DNA of 24,691 nt, from assembly GCA_937893945.1 (NCBI GenBank), contig CALCTA010000040.1, positions 1-24,691 of the forward strand, in the 5' to 3' direction. The DNA comes from an uncultured Clostridia bacterium (GTDB lineage Bacteria; Bacillota; Clostridia; Oscillospirales; CAG-272). The notes under the pieces were generated by a model. The model did not search any database. It was not told where the DNA came from and worked only from the letters and a program-made list of their open reading frames with translations. A program made the position numbers and the translations under genes. Below are positions 1 to 9,200 of this stretch, piece after piece (positions within the stretch are counted from its first letter, which is position 1; every line of letters starts with the position of its first letter).

Positions 1-162
1 GGTGCAATACGTAACGGACATATAGGAAGCTCTTGCATCAGATGCCAGAGATGCGTTCATATCTGTCCCGAGCACGCGCTTGAAGCCAAGCCGCGCCTCG
101 TTTTAAAGAAATATCTTGACAAAAATCTCGGCAGAAGCAACAAGCCGATCATTTATTTATAA
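1..162 (+). CDS. C-terminal end of a 4Fe-4S ferredoxin-domain protein (partial, EFR1-like)
   Basis: This frame is open from the window edge and ends in TAA at 160-162, leaving 53 residues. It contains one clear 4Fe-4S cluster motif, CxxCxxCxxxCP (CIRCQRCVHICP, residues about 13-24), followed by a short basic tail. Many clostridial EFR1 proteins (flavodoxin fused to a double ferredoxin) end in a second ferredoxin motif of this kind plus a short basic tail, so this is probably the second cluster of such an electron-transfer protein. A plain ferredoxin or a ferredoxin-fused enzyme cannot be excluded because the N-terminus is outside the window. The next gene starts 42 bp downstream with no clear terminator between them. 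Confidence 0.7.
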   Translation, partial: GAIRNGHIGSSCIRCQRCVHICPEHALEAKPRLVLKKYLDKNLGRSNKPIIYL

Positions 163-204
163 AATTTATAAACACTTTAACTTTTTTATCTCAAGAGGTC
201 TATT

Positions 205-1938
205 TTGAAAAAGCTTTTGATTTTCTTAAAGGATTACAAAAAAGAATCTGTTCTTGCCCCCACCTTCAAGATGCTTGAAGCCATATTTGAGCTTCTCGTG
301 CCTTTGGCGGTAACTGCTATAATCGACGAGGGCATCAACAAGGGCGACACGCAGGTGGTATGGCGCGCCTGCGGATTTATGCTGTTGCTTGGCGTTGTAG
401 GTCTTATAAGCGCTCTTTGCGCTCAGTTCTTCGCGGCACGTGCGGCTGTCGGCTTTGCGACCAAGGTGCGCTCGGCACTCTTTTCAAAGATACAGAGCTT
501 CAGCTACTCGGTAACCGACAAGCTCGGCACTTCCACGCTCATTACAAGAATGACGAGCGACATAAACTCCGCTCAGACGGGCGTAAATATGTTCCTGCGC
601 CTATTTATGCGCTCTCCGTTTATAGTTTTCGGCGCAATGATATGCGCTATGCTGATTGATTTTTGGCTCGGTCTTATCTTTGCGGGCGTTATCGTCATTC
701 TTGCCGTTATAGTTTTCGGAATAATGCTTATAAATATCAAGCTTCACAAGAAAACTCAGGCTCGTCTTGACGATGTGGTCTCAAAGGTGCGCGGCAATTA
801 CGGTGGCACGCGAGTAGTAAGAGCATTTAATAAGCAAGACGAGGAAATAGAGGAATTTGATGCTCGCATTGATTCTCTCAACAAGCTTCAGCTCTTCTCG
901 GGCAAGATATCCGCCCTTATGAATCCCCTTACCTACGCTATCATCAACCTTGCGGTCATTCTGCTTATCCGAAACGGTGCGCTGACCGTTGAAGCCAACG
1001 GTATTACTCAGGGTGAGCTTATCGCGCTCTACAACTATATGTCGCAGATACTCGTTGAGCTTATCAAGCTCGCGAGCCTTATCATCACGCTCAATAAGGC
1101 AGCGGCGAGCGCGTCAAGAATATCCTCTATTCTTGACACCCCCTCGGATATTGAGCACGAGGTAAACAAGCCCTATATTGACACCGACAGCGCAGTCGTA
1201 TTTGAAAACGTAAGTTTCAGATATAACACCGAGGGCGAGGGAGAAGCAGCCATCAAGGACATCAGCTTTACCGCCCGTCGCGGTGATACTATAGGAATAA
1301 TCGGCGGTACAGGCTCAGGTAAATCAACGCTTGCAAATCTTATCCCCGGCTTCTATCACGCTACCGAGGGCAATGTATTCATCAACGGCAAAAACGCTTC
1401 TCTGCTCTCTCCCGACGAGCTTGAAGCAAGCTTTGCTATAGTTCCGCAGAAGGCGACTCTCTTTTCGGGAAGTATCCGCTCAAATCTTCTCTGGGGCAAC
1501 AAAAATGCCAATGAGAACGAGCTTTGGAACGCGCTTGAACTTGCATGCGCCAAGGATTTCATAGAAGAAAAGGCTGGCAGGCTTGACGAAGAGGTGCTTC
1601 AAGGCGGAAAGAATTTCTCAGGCGGTCAGCGTCAGCGACTTACGATAGCGCGTGCACTCGTAAGACACCCCGAGATACTTATTCTCGACGACTCGGCTTC
1701 AGCGCTTGACTACGCGACCGAGTCTGCTCTCCGTAAAAACATAGCATCTCTTGATTACTCCCCCACTGTATTTATAGTCTCTCAGCGAGCGTCCTCTATA
1801 ATGCACGCCGACCTCATCATCGTTCTCGAGGACGGCGAGGCAGTCGGTATGGGCAAGCACGAGGAGCTGCTTGAGACCTGCGAGGTATATCGTGAAATAT
1901 ACGATTCACAGTTTTCCAAGGGAGGTGAGAGCAAATGA
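205..1938 (+). CDS. Heterodimeric ABC exporter, degenerate-site subunit (permease + ATPase)
   Basis: The 577-residue half-transporter has an N-terminal six-helix membrane domain (about 1-310) and a C-terminal nucleotide-binding domain. Walker A is GGTGSGKS (367-374) and the signature is FSGGQ (471-475). Walker B ends in D495, followed by D496 where the catalytic glutamate normally sits. The switch histidine is replaced by Q527. This Asp/Gln pair marks the non-hydrolysing subunit of heterodimeric exporters such as TM287/288, BmrCD and LmrCD. The partner gene follows with a 4-bp overlap, so the two are translationally coupled. The start is TTG, chosen because AGAGGT lies just upstream at 195-200. 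Members export drugs, lipids or peptides from the cytoplasmic membrane; the substrate cannot be told from sequence. Confidence 0.93.
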   Translation: MKKLLIFLKDYKKESVLAPTFKMLEAIFELLVPLAVTAIIDEGINKGDTQVVWRACGFMLLLGVVGLISALCAQFFAARAAVGFATKVRSALFSKIQSFSYSVTDKLGTSTLITRMTSDINSAQTGVNMFLRLFMRSPFIVFGAMICAMLIDFWLGLIFAGVIVILAVIVFGIMLINIKLHKKTQARLDDVVSKVRGNYGGTRVVRAFNKQDEEIEEFDARIDSLNKLQLFSGKISALMNPLTYAIINLAVILLIRNGALTVEANGITQGELIALYNYMSQILVELIKLASLIITLNKAAASASRISSILDTPSDIEHEVNKPYIDTDSAVVFENVSFRYNTEGEGEAAIKDISFTARRGDTIGIIGGTGSGKSTLANLIPGFYHATEGNVFINGKNASLLSPDELEASFAIVPQKATLFSGSIRSNLLWGNKNANENELWNALELACAKDFIEEKAGRLDEEVLQGGKNFSGGQRQRLTIARALVRHPEILILDDSASALDYATESALRKNIASLDYSPTVFIVSQRASSIMHADLIIVLEDGEAVGMGKHEELLETCEVYREIYDSQFSKGGESK

Positions 1939-3707
1939 GCAAGACAAAAGTCAAGGGCTCGCTCAAGGGCTCTGTATCCACCTTCTTTAAGGTATTGAAG
2001 TATCTAAAAAAATACCGTTTTCACTTCATCGTATCACTTATTTTTACCGCTGTTTCGGTAGCTCTCACGCTCTACGTTCCGATACTCGTCGGCGATGCTA
2101 TCGACCTTGCCGTAGGAGCGGGCAACGTAGATATGTCGGGAATTCTCGCTATCCTTCTCAAAATAGGAATTGCCGTTGGAATTACCGCGCTTCTTCAGTG
2201 GCTGATCAACGTGCTTAATAACAGAATGGTTTACGGTATAGTCCGCAACGTGCGGCACGAGGCGTTTGCGCGTATTCAGAAAATGCCCGTGTCCTTTATA
2301 GACTCTCACCGCTCGGGTGATGTGGTCAGCCGTCTTATCGCAGACTCTGATCAGTTCTCCGACGGACTTCTGATGGGATTTTCTCAGTTCTGCAACGGAA
2401 TTATGACTATAATAGGCACGCTGATATTCATGTTCTTTATCAGCCCTACAGTAACCCTTATCGTAGTTTTCATAACCCCCCTTTCGCTCTTTGTTGCGGC
2501 ATTTATCGCGAAGAAGACCTACTCTATGTTCAAGCGTCAGTCCGAGATAAGAAGTGAGCAGACCGCGCTTATCGACGAAATGGTAGGCGAACACAAGACT
2601 GTTGTGGCATTTGGCTATCAGGATGACGCCGTCAAGTCGTTTGACGAGATCAACGAGAGACTGTCAAAGATATCTCTCAAGGCAATATTCTTCTCATCAA
2701 CCACTAACCCCTCTACAAGATTTGTAAACAGTATAGTTTACGCTCTCGTAGCTCTTACGGGCGCGATGATCTGCATTGCGGGTGGCTCTGCGATCTCCCC
2801 AGGAGCGCTTACAAGCTTCCTTTCTTACGCTACTCAATACACAAAGCCCTTCAATGAGATATCCGGCGTTGTTACCGAGCTTCAGAACGCGCTCGCGTGC
2901 GCTAACAGAGTTTTCGAGCTTATTGAAAGTCCGATAGAATCCCCCGACGTGAAGGTGGGTGAGGATAATGGCGACGCCACGGTCGAATTTAGAAACGTAT
3001 CCTTCTCCTACTCCCCCGAAAAGCCGCTCATAAATAGCTTCAGCTTCAAGGCTGAGGCGGGCAAGCATATCGCTATCGTAGGGCCTACAGGTTGCGGTAA
3101 GACAACGCTGATAAATCTTCTTATGCGCTTCTATGACGTAGATGACGGCGCTATTCTTCTCGGCGGCAGAGACATTCGCGAGATACCTCGAAGTGAGCTT
3201 CGCGAGCACTACGGAATGGTTCTTCAGGACACCTGGCTCTCGGACGGCACAATAAGGGATAATATTGCCTTTGCAAGACCTGATGCTACCGACGAGGAGA
3301 TAGTCTCCGCGGCAAAGGCGGCTCACGCGCATAGCTTTATCAAGAAGCTTCCTCGCGGATACAACACAGTTATCGGCGAGGGTGGTGGAGCGCTTTCACA
3401 GGGACAAAAGCAGCTGCTCTGCATAGCAAGGATAATGCTTACTGACCCCGAAATACTTATTCTCGACGAGGCTACGTCCTCTATAGACACGAGAACCGAG
3501 ATAAGAATACAAAAGGCTTTCAAAAAGCTTATGGCAGGCAGAACGGCGTTTATCGTTGCTCACCGCCTTTCCACTATCAAGGGCTCTGACGTCATTCTTG
3601 TTATGAATAACGGAAACGTTATCGAGCAAGGCACTCACGAGGAGCTGCTTCTGAAGGGCGGATTTTACAATAAGCTTTACAACAGCCAATTCCCCGACGC
3701 AAATTAA
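1935..3707 (+). CDS. Heterodimeric ABC exporter, catalytic subunit (permease + ATPase)
   Basis: This 590-residue half-transporter pairs with the preceding gene; its ATG overlaps the upstream stop (ATGA) and GGAGGTG lies just before it. It has a six-helix membrane domain followed by an ATPase domain. Walker A is GPTGCGKT (383-390), Walker B ends LDE with catalytic E512, and the switch histidine is H543 (AHRLSTI). Its signature is LSQGQ (487-491) instead of LSGGQ. In this family the degenerate site is built from the Walker motifs of one subunit and the signature of the other, so LSQGQ here fits D496/Q527 in the partner. The gene ends 5 bp before a bidirectional terminator. Confidence 0.94.
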   Translation: MSKTKVKGSLKGSVSTFFKVLKYLKKYRFHFIVSLIFTAVSVALTLYVPILVGDAIDLAVGAGNVDMSGILAILLKIGIAVGITALLQWLINVLNNRMVYGIVRNVRHEAFARIQKMPVSFIDSHRSGDVVSRLIADSDQFSDGLLMGFSQFCNGIMTIIGTLIFMFFISPTVTLIVVFITPLSLFVAAFIAKKTYSMFKRQSEIRSEQTALIDEMVGEHKTVVAFGYQDDAVKSFDEINERLSKISLKAIFFSSTTNPSTRFVNSIVYALVALTGAMICIAGGSAISPGALTSFLSYATQYTKPFNEISGVVTELQNALACANRVFELIESPIESPDVKVGEDNGDATVEFRNVSFSYSPEKPLINSFSFKAEAGKHIAIVGPTGCGKTTLINLLMRFYDVDDGAILLGGRDIREIPRSELREHYGMVLQDTWLSDGTIRDNIAFARPDATDEEIVSAAKAAHAHSFIKKLPRGYNTVIGEGGGALSQGQKQLLCIARIMLTDPEILILDEATSSIDTRTEIRIQKAFKKLMAGRTAFIVAHRLSTIKGSDVILVMNNGNVIEQGTHEELLLKGGFYNKLYNSQFPDAN

Positions 3708-3712
3708 AAATT

Positions 3713-3743
3713 AAAAGACCGACACGACGTGTCGGTCTTTTTT
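3713..3743. terminator. Bidirectional intrinsic terminator between convergent genes
   Basis: A perfect 13-bp inverted repeat (AAAAGACCGACAC at 3713-3725, its complement at 3729-3741) closes a 3-base loop. It has a T-run on the right and an A-run on the left, so it can stop transcripts from both sides. It sits between the ABC operon (+) and the penicillin-binding protein gene (-), whose stop is at 3746-3748. Confidence 0.9.
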
Positions 3744-3745
3744 AT

Positions 3746-6190
3746 TTATTCGTTCTCTCTGCCGTTCTTCCACTTCCAATAGTCAAAATGCGCTCGGCAG
3801 TAGCGGTTGAACTGACTCTCGCCATAGCTTATGCCGCAATACTGCCCTTCCTTGATCGCATTATTGAAATAAGGAAGAGATGGTGATGTCTCGGGCATTA
3901 TATCGCGCCCTATCTCCCGCCAGACGTATTGGGCATCGCTGACGTATATCTGCATAGGAAATGAGCGCTCTACTTTTATCATTCCCACGTACTTTATATC
4001 TGCCGAATAGCAATCGTCTGACGCTATTCCACCCTCTACGCCGTCGTATTTGACTAACACGTGGCACTCGCAAGGCTCTGTTGGCTCACTTCCCTTTACA
4101 AAATATCCGCTCTCAGTTCTATCTCCACGAGCGTCTCTCTTACACGCCTCGGTAACAAGGCCTCCCGAATCTCTGCAGTATTCGTAGAGCTCCACGTTTT
4201 CAGACTCTGAAAAATGCTCGGTCGTCCCTACAGCAAGATATCTTTTGTGAAGGAGCGTCATCACCTCATCCCATATCTCTACGCAGATATTTCCCGTTGA
4301 GCCGGAAAGCTCCTTTGGATACTCGTAGCCGTACCAGACTCCGCCAATAAAATACGGGGTATAGCCTATATACCATCTGTCGTAGTTATTTTGTGTCGTA
4401 CCCGTCTTCCCGGCGCAGTCTATCTGCTGTTTAAGGGTTATTCCCGAGGCAGTACCTCCCTTTACCACGTTTTGAAGTATTTTGGTCATTATCACCGCGT
4501 TGTCCTCGCTTATGACCGCTTCACCTTTGTATTTATTCTCCAAAATTATATTTCCCAGCTCATCCGTTACCTTGTAATAGCTTCTGCTATGGCTGTATAT
4601 ACCTCGGTTTGCGAATATAGAATATGCGCCGGATATCTCTCGAACGCTGACTCCGTAATTGAACTGACCGAGAGCGAGCGCGGCATAATCAATGTCGGTT
4701 ATAACTCTTCCGTCCGAAAGCTCTCTTTTATCAATAATGCTCGTCATATGCAGCTTGTCGTGCAAAAAATCAAATGAATTCTGAAGTCCAAGCTCCTCAA
4801 GTACCTTTACGGTAACGGTATTGACCGAATGCTCTAAAGCGTAATTTACGTTCGTAAGACCTCGATAAACGCCGTTTGCGTTCTTAGGCCACGCCTGCGG
4901 CGTCTGTCCGCTGCCGAAATTTACGGGAACGTCGTCATAAACCGTACCCCAGCTTATGATCCCCTCTTCAAGCGCGGGAGCATATACCGACAGTGGCTTT
5001 ATAACAGAGCCTGCAGGGCGAAGAGTTCCGGTTGCGAAATTTTGCAATCTGTTTGCGCTCTTTTTCCCTACTGCCCCGGCAACGCCAAGAACGTCTCCGC
5101 TGTACGGGTCAATTATTATCATCGCCGATTGCGGCTTTTCTCCCTCTCCCGCAGGATAGAAATTACTTTCCTTAGCGTAATAGCTCTCAAGAACCGTCTG
5201 CACCCCGTGGTCCATCGCGGTATATATCTTTAAGCCGCCTCTGTAAAGAAGCATATTAGACATTGCGCGACTATAACCGTACTGCTCCTCAAGATCAGCT
5301 ATCACGTCCTCTATTACCATGTCAACGTACCACAGATTTATCTTTGCGCTTCCGTCAGCGTTTATATTCAAGACTACTTCTTCGCTAAGTGCCGTATTAT
5401 ACTCCTCATCGCTTATATACCCCTGCTCGTGCATCTGCCAGAGTATAATCTCAGCTCTTTCTCTGTTATTCTCGGGATTTCTCTTTAGGTCGTAATAAGA
5501 AGGGTTATTGGTTATCGCGGCAATCGAGGCACATTCAAGCAGAGAAAGCTCGCTTACGTCCTTTGAAAAATAATAATCCGCGGCAGCACCCACTCCGTAA
5601 CAGCCGTTTGAAAAGTTGATAATATTGAGATAGTTTTGAAGTATCTCCTTTTTACTCATCTTGGTCTCAAGGTCTAGCGCCCACATTATCTCCTGAAGCT
5701 TGCGTTCAAGTGAATATTCGTCGCGCTCTGTAACGTTTTTTATCAGCTGTTGCGTTATGGTAGAACCGCCAAATTCGTCGTCAAAGCTGAATACGTAATT
5801 AAGCGCAGCTCCCGCAGTTCTTTTCCAATCAACGCCTTTGTGCGAAAAGAATCGCTTGTCCTCAATACTGACAAATGCGTATATGAGATCCTCGGGCAGT
5901 TCCTCATAGTCTATAGGTAGGCTTCGGTATCCACCGTAAAGCTCTTGTGAGGTAAGCTCGGTGGCAATTCCCGCCCGTCTGTCGCTCTCGCTCTTATAGT
6001 AATATATCTTTGAGGCGGTGTTGCCGCTTAAAAGCTCAAAAAGCGTCTCGTCTATCTCGCGCTCTGTTACCGACGCCGCATAAATACTGAATGAAAGACC
6101 GCCGATAAGTGCTATTACGAAAAAAGTGAGTAGCAGAACAAGAAGCAGATTTCTTATCCTTACCGCAGCGGTTTTGTTTTTGCTTTTCAT
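3746..6190 (-). CDS. Class A penicillin-binding protein (glycosyltransferase 51 + transpeptidase)
   Basis: This 814-residue bifunctional cell-wall synthase polymerises lipid II into glycan strands and cross-links them outside the membrane. One transmembrane helix lies at about 14-38. The GT51 domain carries EDKRFFSHKGVD with catalytic E110, and GGSTITQQLIKN (141-152). The transpeptidase carries all three motifs: SVIK with nucleophile S395, SVN (455-457) and KTGT (595-598). The C-terminal 200 or so residues contain several cysteines and no domain I recognise. The ATG at 6190 is preceded by GGAG at 6197-6200, but that site lies in the arm of a terminator-like hairpin (6192-6261). dnaE is 96 bp upstream on the same strand. 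PBP1a/PonA-type is the likely class; I do not assign a specific symbol. Confidence 0.95.
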   Translation of the reverse strand: MKSKNKTAAVRIRNLLLVLLLTFFVIALIGGLSFSIYAASVTEREIDETLFELLSGNTASKIYYYKSESDRRAGIATELTSQELYGGYRSLPIDYEELPEDLIYAFVSIEDKRFFSHKGVDWKRTAGAALNYVFSFDDEFGGSTITQQLIKNVTERDEYSLERKLQEIMWALDLETKMSKKEILQNYLNIINFSNGCYGVGAAADYYFSKDVSELSLLECASIAAITNNPSYYDLKRNPENNRERAEIILWQMHEQGYISDEEYNTALSEEVVLNINADGSAKINLWYVDMVIEDVIADLEEQYGYSRAMSNMLLYRGGLKIYTAMDHGVQTVLESYYAKESNFYPAGEGEKPQSAMIIIDPYSGDVLGVAGAVGKKSANRLQNFATGTLRPAGSVIKPLSVYAPALEEGIISWGTVYDDVPVNFGSGQTPQAWPKNANGVYRGLTNVNYALEHSVNTVTVKVLEELGLQNSFDFLHDKLHMTSIIDKRELSDGRVITDIDYAALALGQFNYGVSVREISGAYSIFANRGIYSHSRSYYKVTDELGNIILENKYKGEAVISEDNAVIMTKILQNVVKGGTASGITLKQQIDCAGKTGTTQNNYDRWYIGYTPYFIGGVWYGYEYPKELSGSTGNICVEIWDEVMTLLHKRYLAVGTTEHFSESENVELYEYCRDSGGLVTEACKRDARGDRTESGYFVKGSEPTEPCECHVLVKYDGVEGGIASDDCYSADIKYVGMIKVERSFPMQIYVSDAQYVWREIGRDIMPETSPSLPYFNNAIKEGQYCGISYGESQFNRYCRAHFDYWKWKNGRENE

Positions 6191-6191
6191 A

Positions 6192-6261
6192 AAAAACTCC
6201 GATCAGTTACGTACTTCAGGGTTATTTTTTCCTTAAAATACGTAATATAATCGGAGTTTTT
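6192..6261 (-). promoter_or_regulatory. Terminator-like leader hairpin masking the PBP ribosome-binding site
   Basis: Arms at 6192-6203 and 6250-6261 are a perfect 12-bp inverted repeat (ATCGGAGTTTTT on the minus strand). A second inner 7-bp stem lies at 6207-6213 with 6239-6245. Read in the dnaE-to-PBP direction, the hairpin is followed by a T6 run (6196-6191) and then at once by the PBP ATG. It looks like the dnaE intrinsic terminator, yet its 3' arm also contains the only GGAG for the PBP gene. No good promoter is visible between dnaE and the hairpin. The fold is direct observation; a regulatory role is inference. Confidence 0.65.
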
Positions 6262-6286
6262 GTTTTTTGGTGTTATTAACTTTAAA

Positions 6287-9200
6287 TTACCTTGCGACCA
6301 CGTTGCCTTCACCAAGCAAGGCGACAAGCTCACGGTAAACGTATTCAGAGAGGTCAACGCCTCTCTCGTACGGCAGATATTCTTTGTGTGAGGTGTCGTA
6401 AAAGATAACTTTCGCGCTACCCTCAAAGATATTGACAAGATTCTTTGCCTTCAGGTATTCCCTTGAAGAAAGATCGGGAACTCTGAGATAAAGCTTGGTA
6501 GCGCCACTCAAGGAAGGCGTTGCCTTCTTTGGCGTGCTGTCTTCGTTGCTTTTAACTGTAGGCGTGTCCTTGCTCTCGTTTGTCTGCTTTACGGTATAAC
6601 TCGCATTTTCAACAAGCTCAAGCACTCGGTTTACAAGTATCTTCGGCTCTTCATCCTCACGGAGCGAGAGCGTTCCGTCAACGTAAAGCGCGCTATCCTC
6701 TCTTATCTTAGAGCGATGCTTTTCATACTGTGTCGGAAAAACGAGGCACTCTATCTCACCGTATTTATCCTCAAGTGAGAAAAACGCCATTTTTTCGTTC
6801 TTTCGGGTGGTCTTGACGGTAACAGACGTAACTATTCCCGCCACTCTTACAGGCGCTTTATCCTTTGCTTGCTCTATATCGAGAAGCTCTGAAATCTTCC
6901 GAGTATCAAGCGTTTCAACGTGCGAGGAATAGCTGTCAAGCAGGTTGCCCGAGAAGCACATTCCCGCAACCTCTTTTTCCATTCTGAGCTTTTCCTTTGC
7001 GCTTACCTCGGGCAAGGCAGGATAGCTGAACGACGGGCTTACGTTTTCGGTTACGACGAGAGCGGAAAACATATCAAGCTGTCCTGAGAGATTATTTCTG
7101 CTCTTCTGCTGCTCTGTCTCAATAAGTGTCTCGTATGATGCGAGAAGCCTGCTTCTGTAAACGCCGAAGCTGTCAAATGCCCCCACCTTGATAAGCGACT
7201 CAACCATTCGCTTGTTCAGGTCGTATTTCGACATACGTGAGATAAAATCCTCAAAGCTACGGAAGTCTCCGCTGCTTGCTCTCTCTCTGAGTATGTTTTC
7301 AATAAACTGCTGACCTACGTTCTTAAGTGCCAAAAGTCCGAAAACTATATTATTGCCACTTGGATGGAAAAGCAATCTGCTTTGATTTATATCGGGCGGC
7401 AGGACCTTTATCTTATATTTTGAGCATTCACCGATATATTCGGCAAGCTTGGTCATATTTCCAAGCACCGAGGTTATCAACGCCGCCATATATTCACACG
7501 GATAGTGTGCCTTTAGATAAGCGGTTCGGTAGGATATGAGCGCATACGCGGCGGCATGGCTCTTATTAAATGCGTAATTCGCAAATGACGCCATATCGTC
7601 AAAGAGCTTTTCCGCGACCTCGCGCTCAATGCCGTTTGCTATCGCTCCACCGATAAAGCTATCCTTCTCGGACTTGAGAACATCTCCCTTTTTCTTGGAT
7701 ATCGAGCGTCTTACCACGTCTGCGTGTCCGTAGGTATATCCAGCGATAACACGGAATATGCTCATTACCTGCTCCTGATAAACTATACAGCCGTAGGTAG
7801 AGCGAAGTATCGGCTCAAGGAGCGGATGCGCATAGCTTACCTTAGATGCGTTGTGCCTTGCCTCAATATATTGCGGAATAGAGTCCATAGGTCCGGGGCG
7901 GTAGAGCGCGATAGCGGCTATAACGTCCTCAAATCTGTCGGGAGCAAGCTCGCTGAGCATCTGTCGCATTCCGCCCGATTCAAGCTGAAATACGCCTTGC
8001 GTGTTTCCGTCTGAGATAAGCTTATAGGTAGGCGCATCGTCAAGCGGAATGGCGTTTATATCAAATCCCTGCTCTCTTTCTCGTACTGCCTTGCAGGCAT
8101 CGTCGATTATTGTCAGATATCTGAGCGCGAGAAAATCGAATTTGAGAAGTCCGAGCTGTGCCACGGTGTCCATATCAAACTGCGTTACTATAGCTCCGTT
8201 GCTGGTAGCGAGAGGCAGATATTCTGTTATTGGCTTGTCGCTGACGACTATTCCCGCCGCATGAATGGTAATATTTCTCGGCATACCTTCAAGCGCGAGA
8301 GCCGTGTCTATAAGTCTCTTTATCTGAGCGGAGCTTTCGTAAAGGCTCTTCATTTCGGGAAGCGCCATAGCGTCATCAAGCGTGATAGACGGGTCTCTCG
8401 GTACAGCCTTTGCGACTACGTCAACGTCAGCGTAGGACATACCCATAACTCTGCCTACGTCGCGAATAGCCGCCTTTGCGCCAAGTGTACCAAAGGCTAT
8501 TATCTGCGAGACGTGGTCTGAGCCGTATTTATCAAACATATAGCTGATGACCTCATCACGTCGGTTATAGCAGAAATCCACGTCGATATCAGGCATACTG
8601 ACTCTCTCGGGGTTAAGGAAACGCTCAAAGAGGAGATCAAACCTTATAGGGTCTATATCGGTAATACCGATAAGATAAGCCACAAGGCTTCCCGCACCCG
8701 ATCCTCTTCCGGGGCCTACGGGAATAGAATTGCGGTGTGCAAAGTTGACGTAATCCCACACTATCAGAAAATAGTCGGAATATCCCATACTGTCAATAAC
8801 ACCGAGCTCGTATTCTATTCTATCGAGATATGTCTGCTCGTCGCCGTTATATACGATGCTACGATCACTAACTCTTCTCTGAAGACCCTCAATAGTAAGC
8901 TCGCGCAAATAATCCGCGGCACTTCTTGATTGCGGTGTCGGGAATTTCGGCAGCTTGTAATCGCCAAAGGAGAACTCAAGATTACAGCGTTGAGCTATCC
9001 TTTCGGTATTCTCTATAGCACCGTTGTATTTACCGAAGAGCATACGCATCTCGTCGGTGTTTTTATAATAAAACTCGTCAGTTTCAAAGCCTATAGGTCT
9101 GCCGTCAAGTATAGAGGTATTGGTCTGGATACACATAAGCACCGCCTGCTTTTCGGCATCCTCGCGGCGCAGATAATGGCAGTCGTTGGTAGCAACGAGC

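Noticed and set aside
2034..3332. Two long minus-strand frames opposite the second ABC gene
   Set aside because: They mirror the ABC transporter coding sequence and show no recognisable protein features.
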